Shown: positions 9,927 to 19,398 of the stretch, one piece after another
How the letters are laid out: each line of letters begins with the position of its first letter
Position numbering within the stretch: position 1 is the first letter of the stretch
Assembly (NCBI GenBank): GCA_964035575.1
Contig: OZ037930.1
Coordinates: 186,001 to 250,000, forward strand
Source: Rhynchopus sp. YZ270_cl-10
Taxonomy: Eukaryota > Euglenozoa > Diplonemea > Diplonemida > Diplonemidae
DNA length: 64,000 nt
Direction of reading: 5' to 3'
Notes under the pieces: model-generated
What the model was told of the DNA's origin: nothing
Database searches by the model: none
The model's input: the letters and a program-made list of their open reading frames with translations, nothing else
Position numbers and translations under genes: made by a program

Positions 9927-10517
9927 GTTTAGGGAGTAACTCTGTTCTGTGGGGAATGGATGGTGTGACGTCCACGTCTTCAAGCACAGGTGTACTTAGT
10001 GGGGTTACCAAATACAAAGAAAACAATGGGAGCAGTGGGTTCTGGTGGACATTTCATCCCTATTTTCTTTCGGCTTTCTTGATGAGATTTTCCCTGCTCC
10101 CCAGACTACCCCCCTCCCGATGCCTCTCACGTTACCATCCACAACTTGTTGAGATAGGCAAGATACTCTCAACATCGTTTGCAAGATGGAAGAGGCATCG
10201 CAACGATAGTAAAGGGAAACAAGCATGCACCACTTCACCACTTCTCTTCACTCTTCACGGTACTCAGCAGTGTGGCCATTGAGCAATACACGCATATGGG
10301 TAACCGTTACAAAAAAAAAAGAAACACACCATTTTTGAAAATTTGATTAGTGTAGACACCCAAGGAGCTCCACAAAACCAAACGGACTTTTAAGTAACTG
10401 CTGATAAACACGGTGCACGATTTCTTTCTTCCTTTTCTTTTTTCTTTGTTCTTTTTTCTTTTTTTTTAGGATGCGATCAACAAACAACGAACGGGGGCTA
10501 TTTCATGTGTTCCCCAT
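9927..10517. other. spacer between WD copy 3 and the M1 gene
   Basis: Duplicate of 6958-7520, with a short dispersed element at 10332-10370 and a longer TTTCTTT tract near 10430-10470. No gene seen. Confidence 0.5.
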
Positions 10518-11864
10518 CTATGCCTGGCCAAATGCTTTAAGGAACGTATCCTCCGATACGAAGAGGTCCTGATGCTCTGAGAGCAGTGTGGAGAGACGCG
10601 AGAGGAACTCTTGCCGTCCGAACTCCCGCTCCACCCCGCAGGTCCAGAGGTAGCTTTTGGTGTACATATTCCCGTTGAACACATCGTGGTTGTCCACTGC
10701 GTCGCTCGCCTCTTTGGGACCAGCCGCTGCCGCCGCCGCCGCCGCTGCAAGATCCTTTTTACTGGGCTTCTTTTTGTTCTTCTTTTTGTCGACCACCTCC
10801 TTCTCTTTATCTTTACTGTCTGACACTGCTTTGACGTCCGCTAGCGTCACCTTCGCACCTTCTCGTGGCAGAGACGACGCACGCCCTAAGAAGGAATCCG
10901 CCAACACCTTTTCAAAGAACTGCGCCAGCCCCTCCTTCACCCAAAAATCAAACCCCACCATGTTCCCACACCACATATGCGCGATTTCATGCATCAGAAG
11001 CTCAACCAAACTGTCTGCCCCTCCTTTCTTCCCTTTCCCCGGCGCGGTTTCGCATCCATCCAAGAAAACTAGACCATGGTTCTCCATTCCACCCAAACAC
11101 AGTTTTGGTACCACTAAGACATCCAGCTTTGGAAGGGGGTAATCTATTTGAAGCCATTCAGAGCACAGCTGGAGGCCTAAAACAGCTGCTTTGAGGACCA
11201 CATCGAGGGGGTATTTGGCATTGTACTTTGGAACGGTGTGGCAGGAGAGGGGGACGACACTGCCCCCATGAAGAGTAACTTCTTCTGACAGAGTGGTCAC
11301 TTCTGTCGGGATCACCGCGAATGCGAGGACATATGCAGGAATCGGGGGTGTTTCTTCGAATTCAAACGTAGTAGCAGCATCGGTACTCCTCTGGGAAAGG
11401 AGGGGCATGTTGCTGAAGGCCGTAGAGGTGCTCCCGGGGGCCGTGATTGTTACCCTAAATTTCGCCTTGATCGGCGTCAAATCAAAGCACGGCAGCGCCT
11501 TTCTCGCATGAGAAACCTCAAAATGTGTCTGAACACATTGTGACTGTCCGGAATAATGAATCCCCACAGAATCCCCGAATTTAGAGGTAAATGAAGCCGC
11601 TATTTCAGCGCGTCCTGGTTGTAAAGGTTCGGCAAGAAGAATGGTAATCTGTCCGTCTTTCTGGGTCTCGCTTTTCTGTATTTTTGCGGCCTTCTTATAT
11701 TGTGTGATTCGCATGGTGTCCAGCTTCATTTCCGCATGAATCTTAATCTCTGCGACCGGCTCCTCCATCGCCACACTCCACAGCACATTACCAGAAAACG
11801 TCCCTTCCCCTAACACCCAATGTACCTGGCATGAAACAGGACGGACGGAAGGTGGGTCTGACAT
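10518..11864 (-). CDS. M1-family zinc aminopeptidase homologue, short form
   Basis: 448 aa, ATG at 11864 after a TTTTTTTCACAG tract 33 bases upstream. Seen: the exopeptidase motif GGMENHG (about 258-264), the zinc site HEIAH (292-296) and WVKEGLAQFFE with the expected third ligand Glu at about 311. Known for M1 enzymes (gluzincins): they remove N-terminal residues, and the usual spacing is HExxH-x18-E. Here it is x14, so a four-residue gap falls between zinc ligands. Residues 335-395 are a Lys-rich and poly-Ala insert. The protein stops soon after, so the helical C-terminal domain of typical 600-900 aa members is missing. It may be inactive or specialised, or an exon may be missed. Confidence 0.8.
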   Translation of the reverse strand: MSDPPSVRPVSCQVHWVLGEGTFSGNVLWSVAMEEPVAEIKIHAEMKLDTMRITQYKKAAKIQKSETQKDGQITILLAEPLQPGRAEIAASFTSKFGDSVGIHYSGQSQCVQTHFEVSHARKALPCFDLTPIKAKFRVTITAPGSTSTAFSNMPLLSQRSTDAATTFEFEETPPIPAYVLAFAVIPTEVTTLSEEVTLHGGSVVPLSCHTVPKYNAKYPLDVVLKAAVLGLQLCSEWLQIDYPLPKLDVLVVPKLCLGGMENHGLVFLDGCETAPGKGKKGGADSLVELLMHEIAHMWCGNMVGFDFWVKEGLAQFFEKVLADSFLGRASSLPREGAKVTLADVKAVSDSKDKEKEVVDKKKNKKKPSKKDLAAAAAAAAAGPKEASDAVDNHDVFNGNMYTKSYLWTCGVEREFGRQEFLSRLSTLLSEHQDLFVSEDTFLKAFGQA

Positions 11865-12026
11865 GATGACACCTTGTGTGTATAATACCCACCGCTTCTG
11901 TGAAAAAAAGGGGGTCGTGATATATGGGGTGGAATCGACATAAAAAATGTGGGGAGGAGTGAATAAAAATAAATTTCGACAAGTGGGTTGGGTTGCAAAG
12001 TAGATTGCTCTACGCGAAAAAAGCAA

Positions 12027-12743
12027 GGGTGTTGGGGAAGTAAAACGAGCATTTTTTTTTGTGCAAAAGACAAAAAAAAAAACTGTATCAAAAAAAAAAA
12101 AAAGGGTTGCTGAGTAGCAGTTGAATGAAAAATGCTACCCAAATATAGGTAACAAAGGAAAAGCAGTTGGGCCACCACACGACGGCAATACACAAAAAAA
12201 AAAAATTGTAACATAGTGCAAACGAGAAGAGCACCGTTTATTTACACACAAAACCCCACACAAACATGACGCAATACGATCGTTTTTTTTTTTTTTTCGC
12301 ACACTATCCACGCATTGCGACATGCCGCCCCCCGCTCCACCATTTGTATCCACAATGCTATTCACGCACAGGTGCAGACTCGCTCCAGAAAACTGGAGGT
12401 AGAACAGTGTGCACGGTACAATGAATAGCAGGAGGAATGTATGGTGAGGAGGGAAGGTGGGGGTGCTACGAACAAAGAGGGTCAGCAGAAAGCAATGAAG
12501 CAACACACTGAGTCCACCTTGTCGTCGCGCAAAGGGAACGGGGAAGGGAGGAGAGAGAGGGGGAGAAGGGTGGTGGGGGGGATCTGACAAACGGCGGGAG
12601 GAGTGCGCGCAGACAAAAAAGCACGATTGTTCCCTGTGATGCCAAAACGACCTCCGGTTGAATAAAAATGGAAGATGAGTGTACTGTGCACACATCTGAA
12701 ACAAAGCAAGTGAGCTAGTCAACTCACGCAAAGAAAAAAAAAT
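12027..12743. other. intergenic low-complexity DNA
   Basis: A/T homopolymer runs (for example 12051-12110 and 12283-12297) and purine-rich stretches. A GTGCACACATCTG motif at about 12687 recurs at 21275 and 21430. No gene supported. Confidence 0.5.
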
Positions 12744-14711
12744 TTAGTTGTCGCATGTCGCAGGAGCAAGGCATTTGCATTTGTTGTTCTCCAGTGTCGC
12801 GAAGAATTGGTTCCCCGGGAGGTTCGTCTTGTCTGTCATGATCGGGCATGCGCCAGGTGTGCAGGCAAGGTAGCCGTCTTGGAAGCGTTTGTCGGCACAG
12901 CAGAAGTCGAGGACGTTCATCCACGCGTACTTCACGGCGAAGACACCGCCGGTGGTGTTCACTGCTTTCAGGTCGATCTCAACGGTGTTGGTGCCGGTCA
13001 GGCGGAGTGGTGCAGACTGCCACATATTGTTCGGTTGGAACGACCCGAGAATCGGCCCCGTCGTATCGCCCTTTGCCAGCTCCTCTGCAGAAGGCCTGTA
13101 CAGGTCTGCTGGACCAACGTCGCAGTGCGGCACGCCGTTGACGTTCGCCCACTGCGAGCAGGCGCAGGAAGAGGCATTCGCTCCCGGGTACGCACCAGTG
13201 CACACCATCATCGACTGCGAGTCCGTCACGCCCGTCCCGTTGAACGACTGAAGCATGATCTTGTCGTTGCGCAGCAGTGTCGTGTTGTAGCGGATCGCGA
13301 CCGTCTCTGCTGTGGTGTCCAGCGTGCAGCCAGCAAGGGTCGGGCCTGTGTACGTGTCGGTGCCTCCCAGCATCAGGTTCTTGTAGGCAGTCGCAAGACG
13401 GCGCCCCACAGGCCACTTCAAGCGTGGGTGGATAGGCGCGTTGATCAACATGCCCTCGTCGTGCAACAGTGCCAGGGGGTACATCGGACGCAGTGCAGGT
13501 GCCCAATCCGAAATATTCCACTGGATGCAGTCAGGCGCCCACTTGGTCGGGTCAGGGTCGGTGCAGTTGTGGTTGCCAAGGCTCCTGACCGCCCACGGGT
13601 CACCGATGTCGTAGGCATGTGCAAGGTACGTGTTCGGCATCTTCTCGTTCGGGAGCACCCCGTAGTTGCCGGTCTGTGCCCAGCGGAAGTGCGACATGTG
13701 GGGCTGGTGTCCCTCTGCACCCCCTGCAGCAAGCGACACAATCCCAAACGAGGCAAGCGGGTTCGTTGTGCCAGACACCGCCGACCACACCTGGCGCCAC
13801 AGCTCCACAATCGCAACCTGGAAGCAGCTGTACCCAACACCAGTCGCTGCGTTGCCCGGGTCACCACCGACGTTGTTCTCACCCTGGTACCAGAGGAAGC
13901 CGTTCACCGTCATGTTCACAAAGGGCGCGACCATGCTGTAGTACAGGTTGGAGTGGCCTGGGCTGTCGGGGTTTGTGCACGACGAGTAGGTGGAGTTGTC
14001 GACCCACGCCTCAATGAGGGTACCACCGACAGCAGCTTCGATCAACCCGAAGGGCACGCTCTCGTCGGTCATGTCGACCAGGTTCATTGCGAAGTACATG
14101 CAGGCGGCGGAGAAGGACTGGTAGGGGTTGCCCCACTGCGCGCCTACCTTGTTGCTGTCTTGCAGCCCTGCTGAGTACGTCACGTTGTACCACGTCCCCT
14201 GCGGCTGAAGAACGTACTGCGGGGTGTAGCTCGACCCCTGCCTCACTGCGTAGAAACGGATGTTCCCGTACTTCCCCTTTGAGAGCACCGCCACGGCGGA
14301 GGAGTTGTGCGAGAACGTCTTCGCGACGGGCACCTGCATGTTGCTCTGCCCACTGCAGAAGAAGACGTCTCCGAAGGTCACACGCTCCAGGGTCTGTGGA
14401 TGTTCGCCTGTGCAGCCTGAAGTGCATGTGGCCGTGATGGTGTACTCCCCGCCTGCCTTGGCCGGGTGAAGAAACGCCTTGAAAGCGCCATTGAGCGTCT
14501 CCGCCTGCACAGTGTAGCTGTCGTCACCCGCCACAGCAATGGACACCTCCGCACCCTGCGGTGCAATGCCGTACACTGCTGCCTTCGCAGGGGCACGCTG
14601 CAGCACCATGTCGCTGGTGATGCCAGCACTGAAGCCAAATGTGACGGGCCCGCCTGCAGACACACACTGCGCACAAAGGAACGCCGCAATCGCGGCAGAG
14701 ACAACACGCAT
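12744..14711 (-). CDS. secreted sialate O-acetylesterase-like esterase
   Basis: 655 aa. The ATG at 14711 starts a signal peptide (VVSAAIAAFLCAQCVSAGG) and lies 19 bases after a CACCTACAG acceptor-like site. SGNH-type features are visible: the nucleophile block GQSNM (Ser about 123), WYQGEN (276-279) and a His-containing block APIHPRLKWPVGRRLA (His about 428). These are arranged as in sialate O-acetylesterases (SIAE), which remove acetyl groups from sialic acids or related glycans. Many Asn-X-Ser/Thr sites and Cys pairs fit a secretory-pathway enzyme. The substrate here is unknown; bacterial and protist members also act on other acetylated glycans. The C-terminus has a Cys-rich tail. Confidence 0.85.
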   Translation of the reverse strand: MRVVSAAIAAFLCAQCVSAGGPVTFGFSAGITSDMVLQRAPAKAAVYGIAPQGAEVSIAVAGDDSYTVQAETLNGAFKAFLHPAKAGGEYTITATCTSGCTGEHPQTLERVTFGDVFFCSGQSNMQVPVAKTFSHNSSAVAVLSKGKYGNIRFYAVRQGSSYTPQYVLQPQGTWYNVTYSAGLQDSNKVGAQWGNPYQSFSAACMYFAMNLVDMTDESVPFGLIEAAVGGTLIEAWVDNSTYSSCTNPDSPGHSNLYYSMVAPFVNMTVNGFLWYQGENNVGGDPGNAATGVGYSCFQVAIVELWRQVWSAVSGTTNPLASFGIVSLAAGGAEGHQPHMSHFRWAQTGNYGVLPNEKMPNTYLAHAYDIGDPWAVRSLGNHNCTDPDPTKWAPDCIQWNISDWAPALRPMYPLALLHDEGMLINAPIHPRLKWPVGRRLATAYKNLMLGGTDTYTGPTLAGCTLDTTAETVAIRYNTTLLRNDKIMLQSFNGTGVTDSQSMMVCTGAYPGANASSCACSQWANVNGVPHCDVGPADLYRPSAEELAKGDTTGPILGSFQPNNMWQSAPLRLTGTNTVEIDLKAVNTTGGVFAVKYAWMNVLDFCCADKRFQDGYLACTPGACPIMTDKTNLPGNQFFATLENNKCKCLAPATCDN

Positions 14712-15331
14712 TGTAAAACAAAATATAAGCCTGTAGGTGAATTGAGTGGGGCAAATGGAATGCGAAAGCCTTGACGCACTCTGTGCGTTCTCGAAGCGTG
14801 GGGCCACGGCATTGCAGGAATATACTATAGGAGACGGATAGGGTGGTAGGTGGGGAGCAGCGGGAGAGGAGAACAGATAAGAGGTTAAGAAACAAGAGTT
14901 GCAGATTTTTTTTTTCCCGGGATTCATTTCCCGTTTTTTATCTTTTTACTGGGCAGCAACCTCAGGCGGGAAAGACGTAGCGGTTGTGTTGAGATGAACC
15001 TAAGCCTCCCTATGCTTCACCTTGCAATTGAAAAAAAGAAGTTTGACTTGAAATACAACAAGCCCCTCTCCTGAACAGTGTACCTTTGGTACCTGACTGT
15101 ACCGGGGTGGACCCCCCATGAAGTCCACCGAAAAGAAACCTTGAAATATACAGGCCTCTCTCATAAAAGAAGGCGCTAGGTTATGTACCCAACATTGCAC
15201 CTCTTTTGAAGGCTAGTATACTAGATGGCACAAAGAGAAACGATTGAAGTGCCTACAAAAGTGGACTTTGCAGCTTGAGAAGTGGTAAATGGAAAGTGGG
15301 GAAAAGAAGCCCCCCAAAAAAAGAGATTTTC
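14712..15331. other. intergenic region with two dispersed repeats
   Basis: A hairpin repeat lies at 14991-15027 and a family C copy at 15044-15120, followed by a second partial start at about 15140. The rest is unremarkable. No gene supported. Confidence 0.5.
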
Positions 15332-15574
15332 TCAGATCCTTGAACCTCTGAGACCACGTTTGTGCTGTCTGGTGACTTTTGTGCGCTGTTTGCCGCCACT
15401 GCTGTCGGTGTCTTTGAAGCTGTGCTTGCCCACAATGTCAACCGCACGGACGGTCTGATGCACACGCTTGCTACGCTCCTGCATGGCGAACCTGCGGTTG
15501 AACTCCTGTTCCTCTGCCTTGGTGCGGAACCGTGCCTTCTTCTTATAGTTCTTCGCTGCAAGCGGACGGGGCAT
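15332..15574 (-). CDS. small basic protein, unrecognised
   Basis: 80 aa from the ATG at 15574 to TGA. Rich in Lys/Arg with charged, probably helical stretches (KNYKKKARFRTKAEEQEF) and a basic C-terminal tail (TKVTRQHKRGLRGSRI). Such composition fits an RNA-binding, ribosomal or nucleolar protein, but I cannot name it. The frame extends upstream without an obvious second ATG advantage, and the start was chosen at the first ATG of the charged region. Confidence 0.5.
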   Translation of the reverse strand: MPRPLAAKNYKKKARFRTKAEEQEFNRRFAMQERSKRVHQTVRAVDIVGKHSFKDTDSSGGKQRTKVTRQHKRGLRGSRI

Positions 15575-16176
15575 AGGTGTTCCAAGCTGTGTAGTGTAGG
15601 GTGCGGTTAAGGGAAGTCTTGATTCAACGAGGAGAGGGTAAGGGGCGAGGGGTGAGGGAAGGTTGATGGCAGAATTGCTCTGACAAACCAGATCATATAA
15701 AAAAGTCATGGATAAAAAATGTGTCAATAATCCGTGTCCATTGAGTTGAAAGCAAAGCCCCCTCGTCTTTTGAACGTATTACTATTTGGTTCATGATGCT
15801 ATACACCATCACAGACTTTGTACTATTTTTGAGATGTCGGGATGGTGCGCATGCTGCTCTGCTTCCCCGTGCGTCGCTCAGTGCCCTTGCAAGTGCAAGA
15901 CAAGAAGACCCTTGTGTAGGAGTGTGAGCTACGACAAGGAGATTGGGTGGTGCACGAGTGGCATTGTTACGAGACGGGGGTTGATGTCACGTACGAAGGA
16001 AGGATTACCCATCGCACCACCGATGGTAACCTGGATGTGTTGTATGTACGCCACAGCGTAGACCAGGGGGGAACTCTGCGCGTGAAGATCCCGATGAACA
16101 AGGACTGGTAGATACGCGAAGAGAGCTGTGGACCACACAAAGAGCTATTGCACGTCAAATACAAATGCTGACTCAC
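15575..16176. other. intergenic region, no recognised gene
   Basis: Mixed composition with moderate GC. Short frames on both strands show no coherent protein. Nothing I can name. Confidence 0.4.
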
Positions 16177-17441
16177 TCAAGTTGCAACTCGAGCTGAAAA
16201 AACGGGATTGTTTCCGTTTACTACCACTTGTCGGGTAGTAGCAGGAGTGAGCGGCTGGCGTCCCGTCGTGAATCCCCGTCTCCCGTTAATACTCTTACAC
16301 ACCAATACACAAAGCAGAAGGGGCTCTACGCCATAGTGGAAGCCGTCCCTGCCGACCATCTCCAGTGCGTGTCTTCCCTCATCATCGACCCCGTGACCCT
16401 TCCCGACCTGGACTCCGATCTGGCATGCTGCGAAGCTTACGCGTAGAGGACCACCCTGGAGAACGGGGCTTTTCGGAAGGACCGGCTCCGCTATTGGGGC
16501 TACAGGGGTGCTTCCCTCAGGCGCAGGTGCGTACATGGATAGAATCGCAGACCTCTTTTTCCCTGTAGACCTCGCCCCGAGATTACAGATCCGTGAACCC
16601 TTATGACAATAACACTTGCACTAGGCCGAGTGCATTATACCCCCCTTTACAGTACATTCATATAAGAACTACATAATTTTACGGCACATGCCACACCATT
16701 TTCACTTTCCCCACAACACACACATACCTGGTACAACCCCTCCGACTTATGCAGCAGCTCCGTATTCTCCGGCACAAAGGACTGAGACCTGCGGAAGGTG
16801 TCCACATCCTGCGTCCAGAATTGATCCTCCTCTGTGTCATCTAGACACGCAACCAGACCCTTCGGGCAGGGGATCACCGACAGCCCTATCTGCATCGCAC
16901 CCGCATACAACACTTTCATCAAATCCAACGAACACCCTTTGAAGAAGCTTGGGTGCGTATGGATCTCATACACGACCCGCCCCCGGTGCACTGTGTACGC
17001 ATTGAACGCAACCTTCCCCTGCACCCCTGCGTACATTTGACGGTGCTGCGCACCAAGCCTGCTCGTAATACTGGTCTTGCTCACCGGGGTCAACTTCCCA
17101 AGATCCCTTTGCAACACTTGGACGCCCTTCAACCGGTCGGTTTCGATCCGCCTTTGCATCACCTCTAGGGCATTATCAAGTTGCTGCTGACCTAATATCC
17201 CACCGGTACGTGACACCAATCCGATCGTTCCGTACACCGTATCGGGCTTTGACGGGAGATACTCATGATCGTATCCTACACTAGCATAGGGTGACAGCGC
17301 GGGAAGGCCTGGTGCTGTCTCCCTGTAATGCTCGTGGACGTGGTGGGAGGAGAGACGGCGTTGTGTGGTGATGTGGTGGAGGTGGTGGACACTACGGAGA
17401 GCTGTAGCGAGACCAACGGTGCGGAGGCAACTTCGTTCCAT
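16177..17441 (-). CDS. unrecognised two-exon protein with a JAMM-like motif
   Basis: Exon 1 (16728-17441, ATG at 17441) gives 238 residues and ends CAG at a GTATGT donor. A candidate exon 2 (16177-16455) follows a CGTTCTCCAG acceptor in phase and would give about 330 aa. The N-terminus is Arg/His/Ser-rich and could be an organelle-targeting peptide. EIHTHPSFFKGCSLDLMKV resembles the HxHPx7Sx2D zinc motif of JAB1/MPN-type metalloproteases, but Ser and Asp are one residue too close, so this is a weak hint. Exon 2 is less certain than exon 1; the plus strand reads equally well over 16320-16446. Confidence 0.5.
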
Positions 17442-17981
17442 TTGTTTAGGGGGGAGAGAGGGAGAGGGGAAAAGGGGGTTTTCTGGGATGGGTGGAGTGG
17501 AGTGGGAGAGGGTATGAAAAGGTGAAAGATGTGTGTGTGTGTTGTGTGTGTTTACATATTCAGCGGGTCTGTGATACATCCCGTTTCTAATTGGAGGGCG
17601 AAGAAAAGCTGTGATGGATGCAGACCGTTGGTGGAGAGAGTGAACCTCTTTTGTTCGATGGGGTTGGGAGAAGGTTTGAGAGTCGTAAGTTTTGCAGTTG
17701 TGTTGGATGTGGGATGTGATAATAAGTGGGGGTGTATGCGGCTTTTTTTTTTGTTGTGTCGACAATCACTTCGCTCCAAAAAACGGAACAAAGTTCTGTA
17801 CTCAAAGTTGACCTTTTTTTGTTGTCATACTACAAAAACCGGGTTTTTTTGACAAAATAAAAGGGGGGGGAAACAAAGTAATAAAAACGGGGTGTGCTGT
17901 GGATACGGGGGGGACCACACTCCTGGAACTCCACCCTGTATAACTAATCTACATGCCCAGCTCTCCGTGCGTCTACAATGT

Positions 17982-18157
17982 CTAAGAAGGAGGGTAGTCC
18001 TCAGACCCCTCTTCGTCCAGCACCATCTGCTCGGCAGCGTTGTTGGACGTAGGCTCGGCAGGATCGATAACCATTTTTGCTCGACGGCTGGAGAGGTTTC
18101 CACTCATTGCCGTCGGAGCAGATTTCAATACTATAGCTTTGTTCACCTTGGGTGACC
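17982..18157 (-). CDS. possible 3' exon or very small gene
   Basis: A long pyrimidine tract ending CCCCCCCTGTAG precedes a coding-like frame ending SEDYPPS and TAG. If the AG is a trans-splice site, the first ATG gives a 41-residue Ala/Glu-rich peptide; if it is a cis-acceptor, this is the last exon of a gene whose upstream exons I could not find. No family is recognised. Confidence 0.35.
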
Positions 18158-18232
18158 CTACAGGGGGGGTGTGAAGGAAGGTTGTGGGAAAAGAAAGAAA
18201 AGAGCAAGGGAAGTAATAGAGAGAAGATAGTT

Positions 18233-18350
18233 CCACCTGATTTTTACCCCGCGTAAAGGCGCGTATAGGCGCGTATAGGCCAAACCCCATTCATTTTTCC
18301 CAGCCTTTACGCGCTATACGCGCCTTTTCGCGGGGTAAAAAATCAGGTGG
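18233..18350. mobile_element. 118-bp MITE with near-perfect terminal inverted repeats
   Basis: Begins CCACCTGATTTTTACCCC and ends with its complement plus one base. TAGTT flanks both sides (18228-18232 and 18351-18355) as a likely 5-bp target duplication. The interior repeats GCGCGTATAGG. A related one-ended copy lies at about 180-275 (ends GGGGTAAAAATCAGGTGG). Superfamily not assigned. Confidence 0.65.
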
Positions 18351-18492
18351 TAGTTTTGTAAAGGAACCTAAAAGCGTTGCTGAGGCCAATACGCATGAAA
18401 GGTTGTGCAAAAATGAAGCAAAAAAAAAAAAAAGGGCGACACCTGTGTGTTGCGTTCTTTGTCATGAAATATGGCAAAAAAAGGAGGGTATA

Positions 18493-18603
18493 TTTGAAAT
18501 ACAACAGCCCCGCTCCTGACAGTGTACCTTTGGTACAATGACCGTACCGGGGAGGGTGGAAACGTAACCATGTGGTCCTACATCCATTTCGTGGTTAACA
18601 TCT
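18493..18603 (+). repeat. dispersed repeat family C copy
   Basis: Full-length copy related to 1591-1701, sharing TGAAATACAACAGCCC, ACAGTGTACCTTTGGTAC and the ending TACATCCATTTCGTGGTT. Same orientation as the other copies. Confidence 0.6.
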
Positions 18604-19361
18604 CGCCCAAGGCTCTCTGCGTAGAGTCACCTTGGGCACTGTGATTACACAAAGGGCGTGGTATACTGTCACATCCCCAACCGGAGATCGGAATACTGGT
18701 ACTGCAAAAATGATGTCAAAAATCGATTCACAAAAGCTTCGTCAAAAGGACTTCAAAAAAAAAACAAAAAAAAATGTTGAAATACACAGCCCTCGGGGTG
18801 ACAGTGTACCTTTTGGTACAATGACCGTACCTAAAACAACATATGGGGTGTGGTTTTATATGAACCTATCTACGTTTTGGTACTCTCAACGAATAGTCGA
18901 AGGAGCCTCACAGAAGATGTATGGGTGCAGGAGTGGGGAGGATATGGATATGGGGTAGGTGAACTTCTAAGGGGACTACAAAACCACTCATATGACAGCG
19001 GGGGGTTTTTTTATTTTCATTTTATTGACAGATCGTTTTGGATTAGTGTGCTTGCTTCAGGTGGTGTTGCCACAGCTTTTTTTTTTTTGTGCAAATCTCC
19101 ACTTTCCATTTTGATTTTTTTGTTTGCAAATCTAAGTTCTTTATGGGGAAAACTTAATATATGGAGAGCCCTGATATTCCCCTTTGCGCAGTGAGTTGTT
19201 CACGTGCATATGGTATAAGAAGGGAGGGGGAAGGAGGGAGGGAGGTCAGAGAAATAAAATTGAAATGATTGATGAAAAAATCGCCTCAAGTGTGTGTTTC
19301 GATCACACGCGGGTTGTTTTTAACAAAAAAAAGAAGGAAAGAAAAAAAGGAAAAGTTCATA

Positions 19362-19398
19362 AGATGAACCTAAGCCTCTCGTTGCTTAGTCAACCTGA
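19362..19398 (+). repeat. short hairpin repeat, family B
   Basis: AAGATGAACCTAAGCCTCTC followed by GTTGCTTAGTCAACC: a CTAAGC/GCTTAG stem with an eight-base loop. Other copies lie at 964-1000, 14991-15027, 21711-21748, 22684-22721, 44562-44600 and 59678-59718, all in the same orientation. Confidence 0.55.

Larger units (their letters stand above)
5810..11880. repeat. tandem duplication of a WD-gene plus M1-peptidase unit
   Basis: Two units of about 3 kb follow one another: 5810-8785 and 8786-11880. Each holds the 3' flank, a WD gene, a spacer with the same low-complexity tract, and M1 peptidase sequence. The junction lies near 8785, where the region upstream of an M1 start runs directly into WD 3'-flank sequence. 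This is what unequal exchange or replication slippage would leave. Confidence 0.75.

Noticed and set aside
12807-14174. 455-codon plus-strand frame opposite the esterase gene
   Set aside because: Antisense shadow of a GC-rich gene; Arg/Val-rich with no domain, while the minus frame has clear catalytic motifs.
16228-16446. Plus-strand frame with fairly natural composition opposite the proposed second exon of the gene at 17441
   Set aside because: No ATG and no upstream support, and the minus strand has an in-phase acceptor here; kept only as a doubt about that exon.
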